A stretch of 8,893 nucleotides of DNA from an uncultured Ilumatobacter sp. (GTDB lineage Bacteria; Actinomycetota; Acidimicrobiia; Acidimicrobiales; Ilumatobacteraceae), in contig CALICC010000219.1 in NCBI GenBank assembly GCA_938049325.1, positions 1 to 8,893 of the forward strand, written 5' to 3'. Both the position numbers and the translations under genes were made by a program. Positions 1 to 5,609 of the stretch are shown piece by piece. Within the stretch, counting starts at the first letter, position 1; every line of letters starts with the position of its first letter. The notes below the pieces were generated by a model, which was not told where the DNA came from, did not search any database, and saw only the letters and a program-made list of their open reading frames with translations.

Positions 1-278
1 CCATGCCAGAACCAGGTCATCCGTTCGTGAAAGCCGGCATCGGGGTCCGCCATCACCGACAGCCACCACTCGGTCGCCGACCAGAAGTCGGACTCGTCGT
101 CGAGCGCAGGGAACTCCGGCGAGAGTCCCGGAGACGCGAGCATGTCGTCAACGAGCTCGCGGGGTGTCGCGTCGTCGTAGCGTTCCACCAGGGCCGGGGT
201 GGGAGTCATCACGAGTCGACGCAGTAGCCGGGCGTGCCGGGCCCGTGTGTCGAGCGTCTGTTCGGTTGGTGCGACCAT
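1..278 (-). CDS. DUF1800 family protein, N-terminal fragment (cut by window edge)
   Basis: This reading frame starts at the ATG at 278-276 (minus strand) and stays open for 92 codons to the left edge, so only the N-terminus is visible. The start reads MVAPTEQTLDTRARHARLL. Near the edge the frame has a Trp-rich stretch (SATEWWLSVM) followed by HERMTWFWHG. DUF1800 proteins characteristically carry a motif of the form 'LREKMxxFWHNHF', and the last visible residues match its beginning. DUF1800 proteins are typically about 450-500 residues, often secreted or periplasmic, and are frequently encoded beside a DUF1501 protein. Their biochemical role is not established. No signal peptide is obvious in the visible part. 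The gene diverges from the response regulator at 364, and the two share an 85-bp spacer. No strong Shine-Dalgarno precedes the ATG. The family call rests on one motif at the edge plus general layout, so it is good but not certain. Confidence 0.7.
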   Translation of the reverse strand, partial: MVAPTEQTLDTRARHARLLRRLVMTPTPALVERYDDATPRELVDDMLASPGLSPEFPALDDESDFWSATEWWLSVMADPDAGFHERMTWFWH

Positions 279-312
279 GCGCCCACTTCACTCGGAGCGG
301 CATGAATCGTTG

Positions 313-340
313 GTGAAGGCGTCCTTCACCCTTCCTTCAC
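313..340 (+). promoter_or_regulatory. Putative OmpR-type operator: 11-bp-period direct repeat plus inverted copy
   Basis: CCTTCAC occurs at 323-329 and again at 334-340, exactly 11 bp apart (7-bp half-sites with a 4-bp gap). An inverted copy, GTGAAGG, lies at 313-319. OmpR/PhoP-family regulators bind tandem half-sites about 11 bp apart, and Mycobacterium tuberculosis PhoP is known to use a 7-bp/4-bp-gap direct repeat. The repeat ends 11 bp before the proposed -10 of the response-regulator gene, so it covers the -35 region. Autoregulation by the adjacent regulator is the simplest inference. The site could also act on the divergent DUF1800 gene. Confidence 0.55.
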
Positions 341-351
341 GATGAGCGTGA

Positions 352-357
352 CACGAT
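352..357 (+). promoter_or_regulatory. Putative -10 element of a leaderless response-regulator mRNA
   Basis: CACGAT ends 6 nt before the ATG at 364. It has the A2 and T6 of the actinobacterial TANNNT -10 element, placed so that transcription would begin at or next to the start codon. No clear Shine-Dalgarno lies upstream of this ATG. There is no good -35 hexamer; the direct repeat at 323-340 occupies that region. Confidence 0.4.
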
Positions 358-363
358 GTATCG

Positions 364-1053
364 ATGCGTGTGTTGCTGGTGGAAGACGACCCGAGTCTCG
401 GGTCGGTGGTCCAGCGAGGACTGGTCGAAGATGGCCACGCAGTCGACTGGGAACGCACGTTGGCGGCAGCGAACGAAGCGGTTCGTCTCAACCCGTACCA
501 ACTGATCGTGCTCGACCTCGGGCTCCCCGATGGTGACGGGCTGGATCTCTGCCGACAGCTGCGGGCCGACGGTGACTCCGCACGCGTGCTGTTGCTCACC
601 GCTCGTGATTCGCTCGGCGACAAGGTCACGGGCTTGGATGCCGGAGCCGACGATTATCTGACGAAGCCATTCGATTCGCCCGAGCTGTCGGCGCGGGTGC
701 GGGCGTTGCTTCGCCGTCCCGACGACGCTCGCACCCCACAGCTCGCGGTCGACGACGTCGAGCTTGATCCGGCAGCTCACTCGGTCAAGCGCGCTGGCGT
801 GCAGGTTCCGTTGACCGCTCGGGAATTTCAGCTGCTGCATTTCCTGATGGACCGCGCCGGGCAGGTCGTGCCACGCACGGACCTTCTCGAGGCGGTCTGG
901 GACGCAAACTACGACGGGTTGTCGAACGTGGTCGATGTTCACGTCGGCAACTTGCGGCGCAAGCTCGAAATGCCGGAGTCGCCGAGTCCGATCGAAACGG
1001 TGCGGGGAGTCGGCTATCGCATCGGCGGGCCCTCGCACGGTGCGGCGGAGTGA
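364..1053 (+). CDS. OmpR/PhoP-family two-component response regulator
   Basis: This is a DNA-binding response regulator of 229 residues, a normal length for the OmpR family. The receiver domain covers about residues 1-118. It has the acidic pair E7-D8-D9, phosphoacceptor D51 in the context VLDLGLPDGDG, the switch threonine T79 and the conserved K101 in TKPF. The C-terminal winged-helix domain (about 125-225) has the usual LTAREFQLL segment, a recognition-helix region around NVVDVHVGNLRRKLE, and the wing motif ETVRGVGYRI. It should be phosphorylated by the histidine kinase encoded 52 bp downstream and then bind tandem DNA half-sites; a fitting repeat lies just upstream at 313-340. The target genes cannot be read from sequence. 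The adjacent betA-betC module is a candidate by position only. The ATG at 364 is chosen because MRVLLVEDD is the canonical N-terminus. The nearest named relatives would be QseB/TctD/PhoP-like regulators, but I do not assign a symbol. Confidence 0.96.
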   Translation: MRVLLVEDDPSLGSVVQRGLVEDGHAVDWERTLAAANEAVRLNPYQLIVLDLGLPDGDGLDLCRQLRADGDSARVLLLTARDSLGDKVTGLDAGADDYLTKPFDSPELSARVRALLRRPDDARTPQLAVDDVELDPAAHSVKRAGVQVPLTAREFQLLHFLMDRAGQVVPRTDLLEAVWDANYDGLSNVVDVHVGNLRRKLEMPESPSPIETVRGVGYRIGGPSHGAAE

Positions 1054-1105
1054 CCCTGCGCGGCAATAGCCTCGCTCGGGTGTCGACGGCGCGGGTGCCA
1101 ACTTC

Positions 1106-2278
1106 GTGATGCGAACACTTCGCGTTCGGATCGCGCTGTTGTTCGCGATCGTGGCCGCACTGTTGGCGATGGGACCGCTCGTTCTGTGGAGCTCGGGCCG
1201 TGCCGACTCGATCCGGACCGACTTCGAGGTCGGCCTCATCGAGGACATGGAAGAACTGCAACGCACGTGGATTTCCGACAACCGCTACGACTACGAGTTC
1301 CCTGCATGGATCGTGAACAGCAACGACGGGTGGGCTGAGCCGCTCGGGCAACTCGGCCTCGAGCCGCCGCTCGTCACGTGGGCCCGCGACGTGGGCGAGT
1401 TTCCGGAGTTTCGGTCGTACTCGCAAGACAACGAGGGCTACGAGGGCTACGTCAACCCGCTCAGCAACGGCCAATCGTTCGTCGTGGTGCACTGGGTGGG
1501 CGACCGCGATGCAGACCTCAGCGCACTCACACGACGCACCTGGCTGTCGGGACTCGGAATCGTTGCCGTGAGTCTGGGCCTTGGCTGGCTCGTCGCTGGA
1601 CTCGCTCTGGGTCCGACCCGACGACTCCTCGATGACCAGCAAGGCTTCCTCGCGGACGCTGCCCACGAGATGCGGACACCGCTGGCCGTGATCACCGCGT
1701 CGAGCTCGCAGGCGCTCAATCGTGAACGATCGAGCGAGGAGTACGTGCGGTCACTCTCCGAGATTCGCTCTGCGGCCGAGCGTGCCTCCACCGGCGTGAA
1801 CGAGCTGCTCGACCTGGTTCGATTCGATTCGGGTCAGGCCATCCCGCGCCTGGCGCCGTTGCGCCTCGATTTGCTCGCCGAGGAGGTCGCGGCATCGATC
1901 CGACCCGAGGAATCGACAGTCTCGGCTGAGCCGAGCGCTCCTGTCGTCGTCAACGCCGACATGGCTCTGGTGCGCCAAGCGCTCGACAACATCGTGCGCA
2001 ACGCGGTCCGGCGAGCGGACAACGTCGAACTGACGAGCCGGGTCGACGGTCGGATGGGTGTCGTCGAGGTCGCCGATGACGGTCCGGGATTCGATCCTGA
2101 TTTGCTGCCGCGTTTGTTCGATCGTTATCAGCGCGGCGATCGTCGTGGCGAGGTCGGCATTGGACTGGCCATCGTGAAAGCAATCGTCGAAGCGAACGGT
2201 GGCGACGTGAAGGCCGCCAATCGCGAGCCCGCGCCCGGTGCCGTGGTCACGGTCAGCATCCCGCTTGTCGGCGGCTGA
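1106..2278 (+). CDS. Sensor histidine kinase, two transmembrane helices, no HAMP domain visible
   Basis: This is a membrane histidine kinase of 390 residues, probably the partner of the upstream regulator. Residues 9-28 form transmembrane helix 1. Residues about 30-145 form an acidic, Trp/Tyr-rich extracytoplasmic sensor region that I cannot assign to a named family. Residues about 146-169 form transmembrane helix 2. The DHp H-box follows almost at once, with phospho-accepting H187 in FLADAAHEMRTPL. The ATPase domain shows an N-box (N299 in IVRNAVRRA), the G1 box DDGPGF (324-329) and the G2 box VGIGLAIV (from 350). Only about 17 residues separate helix 2 from H187, too few for the roughly 50-residue HAMP linker usual in this class. 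The start is a GTG at 1106 followed directly by an ATG at 1109; either could be used, and neither has a clear Shine-Dalgarno. The gene lies 52 bp after the regulator in the same orientation, so co-transcription is likely. The signal is unknown. Confidence 0.95.
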   Translation: MMRTLRVRIALLFAIVAALLAMGPLVLWSSGRADSIRTDFEVGLIEDMEELQRTWISDNRYDYEFPAWIVNSNDGWAEPLGQLGLEPPLVTWARDVGEFPEFRSYSQDNEGYEGYVNPLSNGQSFVVVHWVGDRDADLSALTRRTWLSGLGIVAVSLGLGWLVAGLALGPTRRLLDDQQGFLADAAHEMRTPLAVITASSSQALNRERSSEEYVRSLSEIRSAAERASTGVNELLDLVRFDSGQAIPRLAPLRLDLLAEEVAASIRPEESTVSAEPSAPVVVNADMALVRQALDNIVRNAVRRADNVELTSRVDGRMGVVEVADDGPGFDPDLLPRLFDRYQRGDRRGEVGIGLAIVKAIVEANGGDVKAANREPAPGAVVTVSIPLVGG

Positions 2279-2348
2279 CCAGCTCGGGCGGACGTTTCCT
2301 CCCAACCCATCATCGACACGGACGACGAACCACCACCCGAGCGCAAGT

Positions 2349-2365
2349 GGTGCCAGACTGGCGCC
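2349..2365 (+). promoter_or_regulatory. Palindrome over the betA start region, possible operator
   Basis: GGTGCCAGACTGGCGCC is a 17-bp palindrome centred on A2357. Seven of its eight arm pairs match, and the core GCCAG-A-CTGGC is perfect. It ends on the base before the betA GTG and encloses the proposed -10 hexamer. A protein bound here would block initiation, so a repressor site is a reasonable inference. A similar palindrome could form by chance in GC-rich DNA, and no cognate repressor gene (for example betI) is visible in the window. Confidence 0.35.
2354..2359 (+). promoter_or_regulatory. Putative -10 element of a leaderless betA mRNA
   Basis: CAGACT ends exactly 6 nt before the GTG start at 2366 and keeps the A2/T6 positions of TANNNT. 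No Shine-Dalgarno is visible before this start, although the start itself is fixed by the FAD-binding N-terminus. No clear -35 is seen. The 87-bp spacer after the kinase gene (2279-2365) is otherwise unremarkable. Confidence 0.4.
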
Positions 2366-4057
2366 GTGTACGACTTCATCATCGTGGGTGGCGGCTCAGC
2401 GGGTTGCGCCATGGCCAATCGGCTGAGCGCCGATCCATCGAACAGTGTCTTGGTCATCGAAGCTGGTCGGCGCGACTGGAAGTGGGACGTGTTCATCCAC
2501 ATGCCCGCTGCGCTCGCGTTCCCGATCGGGAGCCGCTTCTATGACTGGAAGTACGAATCGGAACCCGAACCGTTCATGGACGGTCGGCGGGTCTACCACG
2601 CTCGCGGGAAGGTGCTTGGTGGATCGTCGAGCATCAACGGGATGATCTTCCAACGGGGCAATCCAATGGACTACGACAAGTGGGGCGCACTGCCTGGACT
2701 CGATACCTGGGACTGGGCGCACTGTCTTCCGTACTTCAAGCGGATGGAGAACTGCCTTGCCGGCCAAGACGTGGGCCACGGCGAGCTACGCGGTACCGAA
2801 GGTCCACTGACGCTCGAACGCGGCCCTGCAACGAATCCGCTGTTCGACGCCTGGTTGCGAGCGGGCGTCGAGGCGGGTTTCAATCGCACCGACGACGTCA
2901 ACGGGTTCCGCCAGGAAGGGTTTGCTGCGTTCGACAAGAACGTGTTGCGTGGCCGTCGGCTGAGTGCCGCCCGCGCCTACCTGCATCCGGTGTTGGACCG
3001 ACCGAACTTGACGTTGATGACGCGGACGCAGGTCAACCGGGTGATCTTCGATGGCGGCCGGGCGACCGGGGTCGAGATTCGAAAGGGGCGCGGCGTCGAG
3101 ACGATCAAGGGCAACCATGTCGTGTTGTGCGGTGGCGCGTTCAACAGCCCGCAGTTACTGCAGCTGTCGGGCGTCGGTGATCCTGCGCACCTCAGCCCAC
3201 TCGGCATCGACGTGGTCGCCGACGTTCCGGGGGTGGGGGAGAATCTCCAGGATCATCTCGAGGTCTACATCCAGTACGAGTCGAAGCAGCCCGTGTCGAT
3301 CCAGCCGCACCTCGCGCACTGGAAGAAGCCGTGGATTGGGCTGCAGTGGTTGTTCCGGAAGGGGCCTGGCTCGTCCAACCACTTCGAGGCCGGAGCGTTC
3401 GTGAAGAGCAATCCGAACGAGTCGTATCCAAACCTCATGTTCCACTTCTTGCCGATTGCCATCCGCTACGACGGCTCATCACCCGGGCGCCCCGATGGTT
3501 CGGGCTCGAAGATCGAGCACGGATACCAGGTGCACGTCGGTCCGATGTATTCCGACGCCCGGGGCACCGTCAAGATCACCTCGACCGATCCCCGCAAGCA
3601 CCCGGCGGTGCAGTTCAACTATCTGTCAACAGAGCAGGACCGGCGCGAGTGGATCGAGGCGGTGCGCACCGCCCGCAAGATTCTGACGCAGCCAGCTTTC
3701 GACGAGTTCAACGCTGGCGAGATCTCACCGGGCGAGTCGGTGGAGACCGACGAGGAGATCATGGCGTGGGTCGCAAAGGACTCGGAGACAGCGCTGCACC
3801 CGTCGTGCACCACCAAGATCGGCGCGCAAAGCGATCCGATGGCGGTGCTCGATCCGACGTCGATGAACGTGTGGGGAACCGATGGGCTGAGCGTGGTCGA
3901 CGCCGGGTGCATGCCCAATGTCAGCAACGGCAACACGTATGCGCCCACCATGATGATCGCCGAGAAGGCCGCCGACCTGTTGTTGGGCAATACGCCGTTG
4001 GCGCCGGATCACACCGAGGTGTACCGAGGTGACGTGGTCGAAGGTGGCCGCCGATGA
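2366..4057 (+). CDS. betA: Choline dehydrogenase (GMC oxidoreductase)
   Basis: This FAD-dependent enzyme of 563 residues oxidises choline to betaine aldehyde, and in this family often onward to glycine betaine. E. coli BetA has 556 residues, a close match in length. The N-terminus MYDFIIVGGGSAG holds the dinucleotide-binding motif (G8-G13), with the acidic residue that ends the fold at E32. GMC signature 1 lies at about 80-92 (RGKVLGGSSSING) and signature 2 at about 256-270 (GGAFNSPQLL). BetA-like segments include EPEPFMDGRR, GVGENLQDHLE, a Q-Y-E-x-K-x-P-V-S-I stretch and SSNHFEAGAF from 336. The predicted catalytic pair is H478 (ALHPSC) and N523 (GNTYAPTMM). The GTG at 2366 is the only start that keeps the FAD motif; the next ATG would remove it. 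The choline-sulfatase gene follows after 22 bp, which strongly supports choline as substrate over other GMC substrates. Other GMC alcohol dehydrogenases remain the alternative. Confidence 0.9.
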   Translation: MYDFIIVGGGSAGCAMANRLSADPSNSVLVIEAGRRDWKWDVFIHMPAALAFPIGSRFYDWKYESEPEPFMDGRRVYHARGKVLGGSSSINGMIFQRGNPMDYDKWGALPGLDTWDWAHCLPYFKRMENCLAGQDVGHGELRGTEGPLTLERGPATNPLFDAWLRAGVEAGFNRTDDVNGFRQEGFAAFDKNVLRGRRLSAARAYLHPVLDRPNLTLMTRTQVNRVIFDGGRATGVEIRKGRGVETIKGNHVVLCGGAFNSPQLLQLSGVGDPAHLSPLGIDVVADVPGVGENLQDHLEVYIQYESKQPVSIQPHLAHWKKPWIGLQWLFRKGPGSSNHFEAGAFVKSNPNESYPNLMFHFLPIAIRYDGSSPGRPDGSGSKIEHGYQVHVGPMYSDARGTVKITSTDPRKHPAVQFNYLSTEQDRREWIEAVRTARKILTQPAFDEFNAGEISPGESVETDEEIMAWVAKDSETALHPSCTTKIGAQSDPMAVLDPTSMNVWGTDGLSVVDAGCMPNVSNGNTYAPTMMIAEKAADLLLGNTPLAPDHTEVYRGDVVEGGRR

Positions 4058-4079
4058 GGTGCCGCACGGCGAACCGAAC

Positions 4080-5576
4080 ATGACGCGCCGCAACGTACTG
4101 CTGGTGATGGCCGACCAGCTGGCCGCACCGTTCCTGTCGATCCACGGTGGCCCGGCGGTCACCCCCAACATCGATCGGCTCGCAGCCGACGGCACGGTGT
4201 TCGATTCGGCCTACTCGAACAGCCCGCTGTGTGCTCCTGCTCGATTCGCGATGATGAGTGGCCAGCTGAATTCCAAGATCGGCGCCTACGACAATGCGTC
4301 GGAATTCGCGTCGAGTATTCCGACGTTCGCTCACCACTTGCGTGCTGCGGGGTACCAGACGTCGCTGGTCGGCAAGATGCACTTCGTCGGTCCTGATCAG
4401 CTCCACGGCTACGAAGAGCGACTGACCACCGACATCTACCCGGCAGATTTCGGGTGGACGCCGAACTGGGAGGACCCCGACGGTCGATTCGACTGGTGGT
4501 TCCACAACATGGACTCGGTGGTGCATGCCGGTGTGGCCGATGCGTCGAACCAGCTCGACTACGACGACGATGTTGCGCACTTCGCCGAACGCAAGATTCG
4601 CGACCTGTCACGCACCGCTGACGATCGACCGTGGATGCTCACCGTGTCCTTTACGCATCCTCACGACCCGTATGTGGCGCGCTCCGAATTCTGGGATCTG
4701 TATGACCACGACGAGATCCCGATGCCGCGGGTCGGCGCCCTCACAGGCGACGACCTCGACCCTCACTCGGCGCGGTTGCGTCACGTGATCGCTGCCGACG
4801 TCACCGACGTGACGCCTGAGCAAGTGCGCACAGCGCGCCATGCGTACCTGGCGAACGCGAGTTACGTCGATCACCACGTGGGCACATTGCTCGCCACCCT
4901 CGAACGTCATGGCATGCGTGACGACACGGTGGTGATCTTCACCGCCGACCACGGCGACATGCTTGGCGAGCGCGGCCTCTGGTACAAGATGACGTTCTTC
5001 GAACACGGGTGTCGCGTGCCGCTCATCGTGAGTGCACCCGGCGACGGCGGTGGCGGACGTGTCGCTGCTCACGCGAGTCTGTTGGACATCGCGCCGACGA
5101 TGCTCGACGTGGCTGGGGTCGAGGTTCCCGCCGAAATGGACGGCGTGAGCTTGCTCCCCATGATCGAGGCGGGGGCCGACGACGACCACGCGGTGCTGGG
5201 GGAGTACTTCGGTGAGGGTGCGGTTGCGCCGATCTTCATGATCCGACGCGGGCGCTACAAATTCGTGTGGTCGCAGCCGGACGGCGCTCAGCTGTTCGAT
5301 CTGGTTGACGACCCGGACGAACTGTCGAACCTTGTCGGCAGGTCCGAGCATCTCGACACGGTCGCCGATTTCACCGCCGAGGTGTTTCGCCGATGGGACG
5401 TCGACGCGATCGACGCCGAGGTTCGAGCAAATCAGCGTGCGCGCGCCACGGTGGACCGGGCGCTGCGCCAGGGGCGATTCACCTCATGGGATTTTCAGCC
5501 GACCACCGACGCGGCCAACCAGTACATGCGGAACCACCTGGATCTCAACGACGTCGAGTCCGGCCGACGAGCCTGA
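4080..5576 (+). CDS. betC: Choline-sulfatase
   Basis: This type I sulfatase of 498 residues should hydrolyse choline-O-sulfate to choline and sulfate in the cytoplasm; no signal peptide is seen. The catalytic motif is C51-A-P-A-R (SPLCAPAR), in which the Cys would be converted to formylglycine by a separate enzyme. Probable metal and active-site residues are D12 (VMADQ), K99 and H101 (GKMH), H193 (THPHDP), and D290-H291 (ADHGDM). Several stretches match the choline-sulfatase subfamily in particular, from recalled Sinorhizobium BetC: IPTFAHHL, VGPDQLHGYEERLTTDIYPA, DFGWTP, and the C-terminal tail with QYMRNHLDLN. The gene follows betA by 22 bp and probably shares its transcript. The ATG at 4080 is chosen because it places the conserved NVLLVMADQ strand near the N-terminus, as in relatives. 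In-frame GTGs at 4029 (with GAGGTG 7 nt upstream, overlapping betA) and 4059 are possible alternatives. Sulfatase maturation needs a formylglycine-generating enzyme, which is not in the window. Confidence 0.93.
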   Translation: MTRRNVLLVMADQLAAPFLSIHGGPAVTPNIDRLAADGTVFDSAYSNSPLCAPARFAMMSGQLNSKIGAYDNASEFASSIPTFAHHLRAAGYQTSLVGKMHFVGPDQLHGYEERLTTDIYPADFGWTPNWEDPDGRFDWWFHNMDSVVHAGVADASNQLDYDDDVAHFAERKIRDLSRTADDRPWMLTVSFTHPHDPYVARSEFWDLYDHDEIPMPRVGALTGDDLDPHSARLRHVIAADVTDVTPEQVRTARHAYLANASYVDHHVGTLLATLERHGMRDDTVVIFTADHGDMLGERGLWYKMTFFEHGCRVPLIVSAPGDGGGGRVAAHASLLDIAPTMLDVAGVEVPAEMDGVSLLPMIEAGADDDHAVLGEYFGEGAVAPIFMIRRGRYKFVWSQPDGAQLFDLVDDPDELSNLVGRSEHLDTVADFTAEVFRRWDVDAIDAEVRANQRARATVDRALRQGRFTSWDFQPTTDAANQYMRNHLDLNDVESGRRA

Positions 5577-5590
5577 CTCGACGGCTCGTC
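5566..5590. terminator. Hairpin between convergent betC and FNR-fusion genes
   Basis: GACGAGCC (5566-5573) pairs perfectly with GGCTCGTC (5583-5590), giving an 8-bp GC-rich stem with a 9-nt loop. It spans the betC stop codon and lies 19 bp before the stop of the opposing gene. No U-run follows on either strand, so it would be a non-canonical terminator at best. Its position between convergent genes supports a bidirectional role. Confidence 0.5.
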
Positions 5591-5609
5591 CGATCGGGGT
5601 GTTGAGGGC

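Noticed and set aside
3..227. Plus-strand open frame (74 codons) at the left edge
   Set aside because: The minus strand gives a DUF1800-like N-terminus over the same bases. The plus frame is Arg/Gly/His-rich and motif-free.
337..1281. Long minus-strand open frame (314 codons) opposite the response regulator
   Set aside because: It is antisense to a frame with all receiver and winged-helix motifs, its translation is Arg/Ser/His-rich without any domain, and it spans the promoter spacer. It is a GC-bias shadow.
785..1666. Minus-strand open frame (293 codons) opposite the regulator end and kinase
   Set aside because: It overlaps two well-supported genes and ends in low-complexity Arg/Pro/Ala sequence. 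It shows no family motifs.
2282..2342. Inverted repeat GCTCGGG ... CCCGAGC after the kinase gene, considered as a terminator
   Set aside because: The arms are only 7 bp and are separated by 47 nt with no U-tract. A stable terminator hairpin is unlikely, so read-through from the kinase into betA cannot be excluded.
4608..5351. Minus-strand open frame (247 codons) inside betC
   Set aside because: It is antisense to conserved sulfatase motifs and is explained by third-position GC bias.
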